From positions 1,978,057 to 2,042,056 of the forward strand of contig JAJVDF010000139.1 in the NCBI GenBank assembly GCA_022410635.1: a DNA stretch of 64,000 bases, written 5' to 3'. The notes beneath the pieces were generated by a model, which was not told the DNA's origin, made no database searches, and worked only from the letters and a program-made list of their open reading frames with translations. This document shows, one piece after another, positions 43,851-54,635 of the stretch. The position numbers and the translations under genes are program-made. The first letter of the stretch is position 1. Each line of letters opens with the position of its first letter. Origin of the DNA: Tretioscincus oriximinensis. Taxonomy: Eukaryota; Chordata; Lepidosauria; Squamata; Gymnophthalmidae.

Positions 43851-44690
43851 CTCCATGGGCAGTGACGTGTTCAAATGGTTTAAAGAACCGGAATAACCCA
43901 ATCGCGGGTCCAGCATATGTACCCAAACATACCAACTGAAAACCCTTGAATTCACATGAAAAGGCAAGACCGACTAATCAGGACAGTCTAGTGCTGTCTT
44001 CTCATGGTATCTGGGTGATCCCATTTAGGGATCTGTGCACAAAGAAGACTTCTCGCCTCCCCAGCTTCAGGCATGGCCATTTTGGAAAACATCAGCAAAA
44101 AAATATTCCGGGCAAAAGACCTTTTTCCTAAGTGCGTTGCAAAAACCTGTTTACATGTGGAGCAGAGTCATTGGGATGTTAGTACCAATCGCAGTAGGAA
44201 AGTCTCATGTGCCTGCAACCTTGGAAGCTCCAAACCTGACAAATTCTAAATAACTGCAAAAAATGTCCCTGTAAACAACTGCAAACAGAGAAGGAGATGC
44301 AGAAGGATCATTTCTATCTTCGTATGGACTTTTTGTTGTTTTCTTTTTGCTAGTTCATGTTCCAGGATATAATAATCTAGAATAAGACCAAGCCCAGAAA
44401 GGATCTAACTGGCGATTGCCTGGTTCCATTGCTCACATCCTGTACAAGGTGGATGTATTACCAAGAGGCAGAAAGGCAATGTTTGCTGTCTGAGAAATTC
44501 ACCAGTTTTTATCATTCCTCATAGAGAACAGTTGCTTTGAAATCCTGAATCAGGTTCCTCTGGAGGAATCAAAAGGGAGGCGAGATTAGGGGCCAGAGAG
44601 GGGTAAGGTAGAGCTGGATCTTGCCTTAGGTATCACATATCCTGGCTTTACAGTTGTGGTGAGAAAGGAATTCTACTTTGGACTTAAACC
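43851..44690. other. Unclear sequence, likely old transposon remnants
   Basis: No gene. Around 44035-44225, GCATGGCCATTTTGGAAAAC and AGGAAAGTCTCATGTGCCTG resemble the transposon at 22047-22427. Positions 44365-44412 resemble an M2 end. Confidence 0.35.
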
Positions 44691-44852
44691 ATAGATTTGC
44701 AAGAGATCTCCGGGGTCATTAGGCCTAGTCCTCTGCTCAATTAAAAATTCACTGTCCAATTTCTTTTTGAAACTTCCAAGAAGCGACAACTCACCACCTC
44801 CTGCAGCAGTTTACTCCACTGACTGTTCACCCTGACAGTCAGAAAACGTTTT
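44691..44852 (-). mobile_element. CR1-like fragment, internal 3' region
   Basis: TCTCCGGGGTCATTAGGCC, then CTTCCAAGAAGCGACAACTC, CACCACCTCCTGCAGCAG and CTGTTCACCCTGACAGTCAG fit the ATTCTATG-tailed CR1 subfamily just inside its 3' end. Confidence 0.6.
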
Positions 44853-44856
44853 AATA

Positions 44857-45075
44857 ACATTTATTCATAACACTCTTTTCCCCAAAGGGTTGCACTCATA
44901 GTTTTTGTTGCCTTCTCCACAACAGACCCTCTGTGAAGTAGGTGGGGCTGAGAGAGTTCTAAAGAACTGAGACTGGCCCAAGGTCACCCAGCTGGCTTCA
45001 TAGAGGAATGGGGAATCGAACTTGGAGACTATCAGATAAGAGTCCAACACTCTAAACACTATACTAAACTAGTTT
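44857..45075 (-). repeat. SINE-A
   Basis: In reverse: CCTTCTCCACAACAGACCC, GTAGGTGGGGCTGAGAGAG, CAAGGTCACCCAGCTGGC, GGAATCGAACTTGGAGACTA and ATCAGATAAGAGTCCAACAC. Confidence 0.84.
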
Positions 45076-45955
45076 TCCAATCTCTGTCTTTTCCCTTGAC
45101 TTAAGGGAGACCATTCCAGGGCTATTGACTCAGCTCTAGTGGTCCAACAGCTGGTGTACTCTGCATATTCCGCACCAAGACCAGGATTATCCCCAGGTTG
45201 GCACTGAAGCTCACAAGAGCACTGAATCCAGAATTCAAATGCGCTGCTTCCCCACCGGAACGCAGCCTATTACACAGAACCCAGTCAAGCATTTATCAAT
45301 GACTGCGGGGAAAAAAACTAGCTGTTCGTGCCACCATCGTTGGGGGTTTGCCAAGCTAGAAGTCCCTTGCAATCCTGCAATTGCTACAGGTGACAGTCCT
45401 TCAAGTCAGCTATTAATAAGATTTCTGCTCTTGGAACTGGCATCTGCATTGGACACCTAGCAGGAGTCTTGGGTGTACCATACCATCTGCTCACGGATAT
45501 TAAAAGGAGAGAACACTCCAACCAAGCAAGAATACTTCTCAGCATCAAGGGATAAAGAGGACACTAAAGCTACACTGAATTACATTTAATAATCCATCCA
45601 GCGGTGTCAGATCAATGTATATTCTTTATAAATCACACGGTCCAGGGAGAAATTCTTCCAGCCGGGTTGCTGAAAGTTTCAAACAAGGATATATATCCTA
45701 GCAAAGAGAAGAAAACAGGTCCATATGCAGTATTTGTTTATATGTTTTAAATACATACGTAGATACTAACAAATGTTTAAGACTTAACGTGCTTTGAAAA
45801 CATGCAAAAATTCATGCTGGACAATAGTTTCAAACCTTGAAATAGGGCTTCCAGGGTCTGCATTATTGCTACAAAAAGTGTGAAATACTGTTGAAGGACA
45901 TTCGCCACACAACGTGTTAAGAAGTACAAAAGTGATAAAATCCGAAATAACTGAA
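45076..45955. other. Unique sequence
   Basis: No gene or repeat recognised. Confidence 0.4.
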
Positions 45956-46310
45956 TCGAATGTCCCTCCTTTTGCAACAGTAAACCCTTACATCCATCAA
46001 GGGAAGTGCATTCCTGAGCACAAGGCTATGCAGGAGAGACTTTTCTGTGATAGCTCCCAGACGTTAGAACAACCTCTTTCTAGAGGCTTGACACGTGCTA
46101 CAGTTTATAGTGTGGGGTTAAAAATTACCTTCTTATCCAGATCTTTGATAGTTTATTTGTAGTTTTCTCTTGCCAGGGCAGAGGGAGGGTATTAGTTCAA
46201 AGATGTTTAATCGTTTGTGCTTTTTGTCTATTTCTGTTGTTACCTGTCCATCCTGGAACTTCTTGATGAAGGATGGGATATATACATTTCTAAATAAATA
46301 TGATATAAAA
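45956..46310 (+). repeat. L2-like LINE 3' end
   Basis: GAGAGACTTTTCTGTGATAG, CCCAGACGTTAGAACAACCT, a T-rich middle, then GATGGGATATATACATTTC and TAAATAAATATGAT. The order resembles the last codons and 3' end of squamate L2 LINEs. Confidence 0.5.
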
Positions 46311-46599
46311 TCTACCCAAAGACAGCGAAATCAAAATTAGTGTCTTTGTAAGTAATGCAGAATAATACGATCTATAATAATCCTGTTTATAGCAAAAATA
46401 TTCTGCAAACCAGAATTGCCAGATAATTACCCAGACCAGCATCAGGAGCTGTGGGATTTTGTTTGTTTGTTTAGGGGGGATTGGCATAAACACCCCAGTG
46501 GCTTAGGCTTCAGGCTCACATGGTTTTCCTACCATGATGGTAGTAACATCGTGGCCTACAAACACAGAATGCCTTAAAACAGGAGCGAAAAACTATTGT
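46311..46599. other. Unique sequence
   Basis: No gene or repeat recognised. A GTTTGTTTGTTT run lies at about 46459-46470. Confidence 0.4.
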
Positions 46600-46960
46600 T
46601 GAAATTCAAATTGCTGCTCGCCTCTTCCAAGCTCCTTGACCCGGCATGGTCTGAGAAAGTTCTCCCTTCTCCTCCTCTGTGGTGATCCCTGCTTTAAAAG
46701 CACCCGAGCCTGGCTGTTGGCCTCCTCTTCTTCCTCTCCTTCAAGCTGGCAGGGCGTCACAGTCATAGTGCTAGTAATGCAAAGTGCTAAGAACTGTGCC
46801 CAATTTGCGTTACAGATCCAATTCCATGTCGCTCTGTGAACTGAGGGAGATGAGAGCCAGACCATGTTCGCTCCCATGCTGTCTTTGCCACATGTTTGGG
46901 GAAAATGTCTGCAGTCCCAGATTATCCTGACAGTTGATTCTTTCACACATCATTGCAAAA
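46600..46960. other. Repeat-poor island, candidate conserved noncoding element
   Basis: A stretch with balanced composition, no repeat, and segments such as GTGCCCAATTTGCGTTACAG and ATGTCTGCAGTCCCAGATTA. No splice-bounded coding frame is found on either strand. Confidence 0.28.
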
Positions 46961-47184
46961 CTCCTCTATTCCCATATTTTTGTTCTTAAGCCTTTGTGTA
47001 CTGCTTGGTAATAGGAGAAGGCTTGATACCATGAGATATCTGGCAAAATGTAACGAGGAGGGCAGGAGATCTGACAAATTCCTTACACCTTGGAAGAATG
47101 CCTTCCCCTTAAGATCTCAATGCCCAAGAAGGTATCAACACCTTAAACTGGGCTTGGTAGCAAGTAGGCAACCAGTTGTAGATT

Positions 47185-47610
47185 GTTCCGTCTAATGTGC
47201 GTCCGCACAGAGATTTCCATCAAGCAGCTGCATTCTATACTTCAAGGGTAGCCCTATGCAAAGTGCATTACAGAAGTCTAATCTGAAAGTGTAGCAGGAC
47301 ATGGATAATATTGGCCAAGTTATCCCTTCAGGAATGGCTGAAGGTAGCAAAACTATCAGAGGTGTAAGTAGCAGGAACTTGTGGCTGTCACTCCTCTTAT
47401 GTCTCAAGGGGCAGCAATGAAGCCAGAGATACCCCCAAATCACGTAGCTATTTCTTCTGGGGCAAAGCAACCACATCAAGAATTGGGTGCCTTTTAACTC
47501 CTTGGATTCTGGAATCCAAAGCACACCATCTTGGCTGAATCCAATTTCAAGTTATTGGTCTACATCCAGCCCATTACTTCATCCACTGACTTTTTAAACT
47601 ATTAATGTTC
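47185..47610 (-). repeat. Old LINE fragment (L2-like 3' coding region)
   Basis: On the plus strand: AAGGGTAGCCCTATGCAAAG, TGCATTACAGAAGTCTAATC, TTGGCCAAGTTATCCCTTC and AATCCAATTTCAAGTTATTG. I recognise this arrangement as a common squamate dispersed repeat. The exact LINE clade is uncertain. Confidence 0.5.
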
Positions 47611-48953
47611 TACAGAAGCAAAGAGCTAACCGATGTATCATTTCCGTTTTTCATCTTTATTGTTAGAGATATCAAACTGGATGATCAAATAACAGAAGAT
47701 TCCCCTCCCGCTCTTATTATTAAAGCGTTTCCAGTCATGAACAGTGTTTGGTAGCTGGCATATTTAATTTGTATGCAAGGTACTTACCTGTTTTAACACT
47801 TCCCCTTATCAGGAGGATAGAAAAATACCAACAGCAACGATAGGCACCTAAAACAAAAGAGGATGTTCTTTCAAATAAGCAAATAGTACCAATCCTTCAA
47901 GTTAACAGTTGGCCAGGAAAGAATGAGGTGCTTCTTTGTAGAAAAGAGCCAATTTTCGCAAATGACAGGAAAAGAGATTTCTTCTCACTCCAGGGCATCA
48001 ATTCCTAAATTTTCATGTAATGCTTGTCTTGAGGCTCAGGTACCCTTTTCTTTAAGTTTGCTTTAAAAAATAAGAAAAAGAACCATAAAAAATGATTAAG
48101 AAAAACTATGAAATTCTACTGTTTAAAGAACAAGGAACGCGTGTTTATTGGGTACAATTTACACTGAACTCAGCTCTCCTGTACACCACGTTTTCTTACC
48201 TTGTTTTTACCAGGATGTTTAGACATCATGATTCTTCTGCCAGACACACAAATGGAGTTTCGCAATGCATCCGTAACAAAGGTGTGAGAAACTGGAGTTT
48301 CCCAATTGCTGATTTTTTCCAATATCTTTGCAAAATGGGCCATATTCCTCTTCTCAAGCCTTCGTGCACCGGGTTAATGGGAGAAGGAGGATCTCATGAG
48401 AAAATATTCACATGAGAATCTCATACAGTTCTTACTTTAGTGCCATACTGAGCATGATCAAGATTACATCCTGGTTACTCAGCTCTTCTGTCCCAACACG
48501 AGAATCCCATACACTTCCTTGTTTAGTCTAGACTGAGCATGCACAAAGTTAGATCCTGGCTACGCCACCTGTCTGTTCCACATAATTTAAAGGTTTTCTA
48601 ATCATTTGTTTGTAAAAAGATGAAGGTAAGTATGCCAGGGCTCACAAACAAATTATTTTGGAACTTAATACCATTGAGTTTTTAACATGTCGGGTAGAAG
48701 GGGCCTCAGTGGAATTTATTTCGTACTTTATGATAAGGGAATATTCATAGCAGATGCAATAAAGCTTATAAAACTGGAATCCTTATCTTTATCTAGAAGC
48801 ATCCTAAATCACATGATATGTACCCAGAGACCCAGATACTCTTATTGTTTATTCCAGAATTTCCTGATAATCTGGAATATTGACGTTCCAGTTTAATACA
48901 CCTCGTGCATATCTTTGCAGTATATTCTGAGTATCGTCGTTCTGTCAGCTCCT
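47611..48953. other. Unique AT-rich sequence
   Basis: About 1.3 kb with no recognised repeat. The 107-codon frame at 48092-48415 has no known domain. Confidence 0.4.
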
Positions 48954-49065
48954 ACATAAGAACATAAGAAGAGCCATACTGGATCAGGCCACAGCCCATC
49001 AAGTCCAGCATTCTGTGTCACACAGAGGCCCACCAGATGCACCTGGGCAGAGGAAAGCAAAAGTA
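48954..49065 (-). mobile_element. CR1-type LINE, 3' end
   Basis: CATAAGAACATAAGAAGAGC, ACTGGATCAGGCCACAGCCC and CACAGAGGCCCACCAGATGC, then a short end at AGAGGAAAGCAAAAG. Confidence 0.87.
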
Positions 49066-49089
49066 ACGTTTTCTGTTCACATAACACAC

Positions 49090-49680
49090 TCTTCTAAGAG
49101 TTATTTTGTTTGCTAATTGTCAAGAGGAAGTCCAGCAGTCCTTCCTCTTTGAAATCTATCACTATGGAAAGCACCAGAATTAACCGGATGGAATGGAAAT
49201 CCAGCAACCTCTCCAGGACGAAGATCAACTTTCTCAAAAACTGCAAACAACAGGACGTCATTCCAAAAAGGATTACAAGTGAGGATCCCATTATGGACCG
49301 CAGACCACACAAACTGGAGTGAAATTACTGAAGCACCCGATCAGCATCCTGCAGAGCAGTGTGTGGTCCAACCTTCAGTTACCCAAGGGCCAATCGAACT
49401 TTAGTATAGGAATGTGAGGGCCAGAGACATTCCAGAAAGCAAGCAAGTCATATTTTATTCAAAAACTATCGGCAGCCAATCACTGGCGACCAATCACCGT
49501 CGCCTGGAGGGGAGCCACTTCTTGCGCCAGATGTATTCGTGGAAAGACAATTCTGATTACTGGCGGACTTTTTGGGAACTTTAATATCCCTGGCTCCTTC
49601 GTAACAGTACTGAATGAAAGTGAAATCGAAGTAGGCACGCCACGGATTATAAAGGTCGAAGAGTGAAGCTTCAATTTGGC
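49090..49680. other. Possible retroelement coding remnant
   Basis: A plus-strand frame (49110-49322) contains TRINRMEWKSSNLSRTKINF followed by LKNCKQQDVIPKRI. Its hydrophilic, helix-like sequence and the 'FL-x-C-then-IP' pattern are vaguely like the N-terminal part of Penelope-like proteins. Both strands stay open, so this is weak evidence. I could also be looking at chance frames. Confidence 0.2.
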
Positions 49681-50199
49681 TGTTATAGGGGAAATGAAGA
49701 TTGTAAGGTGCTGCTTAAAAACTTAAAGCAGTAAAAAAGGTAACATTTTTTTCAAAATGCAAGGGCCAACAAAAATGAATAGGGGACCCACATGTTGGAC
49801 CACACTGTTGTAGAGCAAACGAGAAAGGATTCAAGAAACTTCAAATCCAAAAACATTCAAAAGAAACCAACCCTCTGCAGAAGACGATGGACACAACCAC
49901 TTAGATAGAGAACATGATAACCACATTTGTACAAGGCCCGTTTCTTTTCGATAATGATTAAGAAATGAAACAAATTCTTCTCACTACTATATGATTCTAC
50001 AATGTACCACATAAGTATCATGAAACTAGAAGGAAGCATTGTAAATCTTTCAATCCATACTCAGAGCCAACCTGAGGTGTCTCCCCTATAGCGGGACTTA
50101 TTTAAGGGATGCACCCAAATGACATGTTTCTGTGTCTTCCCTCCGCCACCTATGAATGCAGGAATTCTTCAAGGACAGTGACACTGTTCAGGACAACAG
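49681..50199. other. Unique sequence
   Basis: No gene or repeat recognised. Confidence 0.4.
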
Positions 50200-50207
50200 A
50201 TTACAAG

Positions 50208-50378
50208 AAGCGGGATGGAGCAACAGGTAGTGCTCTAGAAATGCCATTGCAGGGAGTCATGAACAAGTGCATATTTTGCTTTCCAGGTGCATCTGGTGGA
50301 CCTCTGTGTGAGACAGAATGCTGGACTTGATGGGCTCTGGCCTGATCCAGTATGGCTCTTCGTATGTTCTTATGTTGT
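50208..50378 (+). mobile_element. CR1-type LINE, 3' end
   Basis: AAGCGGGATGGAGCAACAGG, GGAGTCATGAACAAGTGCAT, GCTGGACTTGATGGGCTCTG and TTCTTATG tail. A small internal deletion follows TTTGCTTTCC. Confidence 0.87.
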
Positions 50379-50416
50379 CTACAAAAATTCACACTGCCGT
50401 CCTTTTTTCTCGTCAA

Positions 50417-50475
50417 TCAGTGCTACAAGACCCTCTTGCTAGATTTTATGGATCCAGATTAACAAAGTTATACAA
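50417..50475 (+). mobile_element. Penelope-like end fragment
   Basis: TCAGTGCTACAAGACCCTCT, TGCTAGATTTTATGGATCCAG and ATTAACAAAGTTATAC. Confidence 0.6.
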
Positions 50476-50605
50476 GCAATATGGAGCCCTTGGTTACAAC
50501 ACACCCTGTATCACTTCCTTTAAGACAGGTGGATATGTTCATCATGATGAAATTTCATTATAACGAAACCCATTGTAACCAACATTGCTCTTGCTTTTTC
50601 ATGAA

Positions 50606-50880
50606 AGCACAAATGGCGCAGTCACTAAGAGCCAGCCTGTTATCTGAGAGATCTGGTTTAGAGGCCGACGTGGAGAGGAGTGAGTGCCTTCAGCTCTATT
50701 TAACTCAGCTATTCAAAAGAAAGTAGATTTGCAATTTACATTTCAAGTAGATTCAGTACTCAGGTAGGGAAGAGGGAATATATGTAAGCCATCAGACAAA
50801 AATTAACCTTGTAATTTGCTCTAAATCCCTTCCGGTAAGAAGGGTGGGGTGTAAAAAATCCTCTTCCGCCTCCTCCTCCT
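50606..50880 (+). repeat. SINE-B, subfamily 2
   Basis: A-box-like AGCACAAATGGCGCAGTCAC, CTGAGAGATCTGGTTTAGAGG, then GTAGATTTGCAATTTACATT, TTCAAGTAGATTCAGTACTC and GAAGGGTGGGGTGTAAAAAA. Confidence 0.8.
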
Positions 50881-50962
50881 TCTTCTTCTTCTTCTCCTCC
50901 TCTTACTCCTCCTCCTTCTCCTCCTCCTTCTCCTTCTTTTTCTTTTTCTTCCCCTTCCTCTT
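50854..50962 (+). repeat. Pyrimidine microsatellite at SINE-B tail
   Basis: CTCCTC and TTCTTC units continue the SINE-B 3' end for about 110 bases. Confidence 0.9.
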
Positions 50963-51184
50963 CCTCACCTGTACGTGAATGAGGCCCAGATGTCGAGTTG
51001 AACCGTTTCATTGCATATTTACCCACGACTTCCCTCTTCCTCAGCAGCAGGCACCACAGGGTGTTTTTGCTAAACNTAATGCACTTTGATGGGTGTTTCG
51101 CTTTGCTCCGAGGAGAACAAATCCATAAAATCACCCCATGTGAAAGCTTAATCCACTGATATAAAACGGCGCTGGCATGGTTCA

Positions 51185-51775
51185 TATCTTAAACTGACAG
51201 AGTGATGTGCATTATTGCAAGGACAATGACCTGCATATGTCAACCGATTTGCAAAATAATTTATGTCACCTTATCCTCTATTATTGTTTTTGCAGAGGAC
51301 ATAAACCATGTCGCCAATATTAAACGGCCTCCCTTTCAAAAGCCCAACTCAGCCCTTTTCCTCCCCACTTCCTCCCCTCCCAGCAGGCCGGGGCTGCAGA
51401 GCCATCTGCACAGAGACAAACACGCGTACGGCCGTCATTTGTCCAACGCTTTACACAATATGAAGGCTTTGGGGGGAAAGCTCCAAACCCCAGCCCNTGT
51501 GGCAGATGATGTATGTGTTTCTTCAGTCCTGTGATTACTAGCACAGAGATGCTGTGTGATGCTCTTCACCTCATCAGTTCCACAAGCTGCACTCCAAGGT
51601 GTGTGAAGCATTTGCAGCAAGATGGCTTCTGACATGTAGCCCGGCAGAAGGGTTCTGCGGTGAATATTTGACTTGCGGTTTTCTTCCAATCAAGGTCAGG
51701 CTCTGACCTGCTGAAATTAGTGTGTGGTGCGGCTGTGGGCTTTATTGGTGGGCGCCTGTGTGCTCGTTCATATAC
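51185..51775. other. Repeat-poor island, best candidate conserved noncoding element
   Basis: About 590 bases without recognised repeat. Notable segments are GGACAATGACCTGCATATGT, AAAATAATTTATGTCACC, GCAGAGGACATAAACCATG, TGCCATTTGTCCAACGC-like sequence near 51432 and GGGCTTTATTGGTGGGCG. TTTAT-type HOX/CDX motifs and balanced composition look like vertebrate developmental enhancers. Open frames of 84-110 codons lack splice context. Confidence 0.4.
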
Positions 51776-51829
51776 ACACACGCAGGGAGAGTGACAGAGA
51801 GACCAGAATTTTCACTTCAAAGTAACTAT

Positions 51830-51905
51830 TTTATTTATATTTCTATCCCATTCTACACCGGAAGGCTGCGGGACAAGTCACAATAAAATCACTATAAATA
51901 TAGGA
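51830..51905 (-). repeat. Old SINE/LINE tail
   Basis: ATTTTATTTATATTTCTATCCC, then CCGGAAGGCTGCGGGACAAG, the reverse of a CCTTCGGG-type tail. Confidence 0.45.
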
Positions 51906-52382
51906 CGGGTAATCCGCAGAGGTCCCTCTCAACCAAGGAAAGTGTGCAGCTTATGCTTCTGGGACTCTTAAGGTCACAAGGGGGAGAAGCAAATTAATTC
52001 AAGGTGATACATAACCTCTGCAAGTAGACGGACAATTGTGTGGAAAAGAAAAAAACGTCTGATTCCGGCAAAGGATTCACCTTTTGTCCTTCCAAATGCA
52101 GAGACCACTAAAATTATGATGGCATAAAGTTGTGTTCTCACCAGCATCTGTGCAAAATATCTTTTCACGTGGTGCAGTGTGATTTCATGTGGGGAATGTT
52201 CGAAACTGGATGCGAAATAACTATTACTCAGCCTGGACGGATGATTTTCATATTTTGCACTTGCCATTAATCTGCTACATCAAACTATTCTCTGTATGTT
52301 TAACTATAACAATAACACACCCACAAAAAAAAAACCCTCCAGTAAAAGGTTAGTTTCACATTTTGAGATTTTTCTCTCTATT
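51906..52382. other. Unique AT-rich sequence
   Basis: No gene or repeat recognised. Confidence 0.4.
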
Positions 52383-52500
52383 ATTAATTTATTCATTCAT
52401 TCATTTATACTTATACCCCACCCAGTACCCAAAAGTCTTCCATGCGGCCAACAGTAAAAACAGTACAAAATTAACATTTTAAAACACTAGCAAACAATAT
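52383..52500 (-). repeat. L2-like or SINE tail
   Basis: ATTCATTCATTCATTTATAC, then ACCCCACCCAGTACCCAAAA and ACAGTACAAAATTAACATTT, in reverse. Confidence 0.5.
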
Positions 52501-52564
52501 CTGAAGATTTATGTTGGTTGATTGGTCAACCAGATACAACAACTGGAATTTTAGGTCAGTCATT

Positions 52565-53240
52565 AATTCAGGGCTTGGCATAAACTACACTAACATGTAG
52601 GCTGACCAGATGCCCCCTTTTGGGGGGGAAACCCAGTTTTGGGGTGTCTACCCCGCCTTCCCTGGGGTGGGCACCATTTCCCCAGTTTTTGCTGAGGAAA
52701 ACAAATTTTAAAAATTTTAAAAAATTAATTTTTTTTATTATTATTATTATTCAAAAAAAATTCCCAGCAGCACCACTGGGGGGCTCTGGCATCCGTGACC
52801 AGCTCCTGAAGGCACCCTCCCCTCAGAAAAAAGTAAAAATTCTCACACGCTTTAAAACTTTCTCGCACACTTCAAAAAACAATTTTTTGATTTTTTTTAA
52901 TTGCTGCACCACCACTAGGGGGTTCTGGCAACTGGGGCCAGTTTCTGAAGACACCTTCCTCTCTATAAAAAGATTAAAAAATTCTGATGTACGCCAAAAA
53001 TTCTCTGTTTAAAAATTCTCACACAGTTAAAAAAATTCTCACATGCTTCACCGATTTCTCGGGCGGGAATTTTGGAAGGGAATGCATGTTGGTGGGTAAT
53101 TTGCATATTTATTAATATGCATTAATATTAATTACCCCAGTTTGGGTCTCAGAAAATCTGGTCAGTCTACTAAGGTGTGGATGGCAGAGTCCTATTCCGA
53201 GATACAGCCCAGGATAAGGCTCATTGTGGACCGAGCCAAC
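52565..53240. mobile_element. MITE M2 split by MITE M1
   Basis: GGGCTTGGCATAAACTACAC precedes the M1 insert and GTGTGGATGGCAGAGTCC with CAGCCCAGGATAAGGCTC follows it, as in M2 at 12254-12415. Confidence 0.6.
52598..53168. mobile_element. hAT-type MITE M1, longest copy (571 bp), inside M2
   Basis: TAGGCTGACCAGATGCCCCC on the left and AGAAAATCTGGTCAGTCT on the right. ACTAACATG and ACTAAGGTG flank the element (7 of 9 bases). Two internal partial duplications repeat CACCACTNGGGGG and a TTCTGGCAAC-like unit. Confidence 0.78.
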
Positions 53241-53357
53241 ATAGAATTCTTTGGAATTCTAGTGATGCAGTTACATACTTTCCTCAAGAAAATACATAAT
53301 CTAGATTAGCATGTAAACAGCAAAGGTTATTATGAGGCACACAAATGAGGGTTTTTC

Positions 53358-53580
53358 ATAAGAACATAAGAACATAAGAAGAGCCATACTGGATCAGGCC
53401 ACAGCCCATCAAGTCCAGCATTCTGTGTCACACAGAGGCCCACCAGATGCACCTGGGCAGTCCGAACAGAGGAAAGCAAAATATGCTCCTGTTCATGACT
53501 CCCTGCAAATGGTATCTCAGGAGTCCTGCCTGTTGCTCCATCCCAGAGGCAACATCCAGACATCCATGACCAACTATCAT
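53358..53580 (-). mobile_element. CR1-type LINE, 3' end
   Basis: ATAAGAACATAAGAACATAA, GCCATACTGGATCAGGCCAC, AGGCCCACCAGATGCACCTG and CCTGTTGCTCCATCCCAGAG-like sequence. Confidence 0.88.
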
Positions 53581-54065
53581 TTGACTCTTCCCATTCTGCT
53601 GTATTACCAGGAAAGCACAGGTGACCCCACGAAGCACTCCAAACACCAACAGGTGATGGACAGGGCAGCCACTAACGGTCAAAGCCCTGCCCACAGGTAA
53701 ACCTGCTTATGAGGCAGGCTGGCACACTGTCAACTAATAGGTTTCTTCCACTGCACACAAAGAGGGCTGGGTAAGTCACTGGAGGAAAGAGCTGACAGTA
53801 AAGGCTCAAGGCCCAAGCAGCTTTCCCATTTTCCTAGTGGAGACGAGATACCCTAAAGACCTAATTAAAGTGTCTTTCCCATGAAGTGGAGACAAAAGCC
53901 CACGGTTCTGATGGTTAGACAGTTTATGTAAAGGCCCTCAGAATACGTACCCCACCAATATGCAAATGCTTAATTATTGGTACGATACATAGATATCATT
54001 CATTTATTCAAGACATTTTTGTTCTGCTTAAGAAAATTCCTTGTCATACAAGGCTAGTCTTTAGA
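53581..54065. other. Unique sequence
   Basis: No gene or repeat recognised. Confidence 0.4.
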
Positions 54066-54320
54066 TGACATTTATTTATTTATTTATTTATACTTATACT
54101 CTGCCCTTTATCCAAAGATGTCAGGGCCGCCAAAAATAAAAACAATAGTGCAAAACTGATCTATTAAAACAGTATCTGAAAGTGAGACCAAAAACTGCAT
54201 TTCTTCAAAGGCCAGGTGAAAGAGGCCTTCCAGGATTGTCTAAAAGAATACAATGATGGTGACTGAGGCACCTTGCGGGGAAGACTATTCCATAGACTAA
54301 TGGACATCAGAACTATGGTG
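54066..54320 (-). repeat. L2-like LINE 3' end
   Basis: (TTTA)n, ACTTATACTCTGCCCTTTAT, GGCCAGGTGAAAGAGGCC and GACTATTCCATAGACTAATG, in reverse. The last motif recurs as CTATTCCATGGACTGGG at 54617, next to the solo LTR. Confidence 0.55.
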
Positions 54321-54635
54321 GGGGGTACATGATAGAATTTTTGAGACATGATTATTTTCGGGAAAACAGGCTTCGTATGTCTGCAATTCCAGTTAAGAGT
54401 CTTTGGACAGAGAGATACTCAAAGTTCAATACTTTCGCTTTATTCACCTCTAACAATACTTTGTTATTCCAATCACTTTTTTTGTTGTTTACACAAAGAA
54501 ATGTGTTATAAATACTTGTGACATAGATTCTTCCCATTACCATTTTTGCCTGTATTTAGTTTGTTTGGTCTAGATATATGTGTAAAATTCAATGAATAAA
54601 AATATTTTTAAAAGGCTATTCCATGGACTGGGGGC

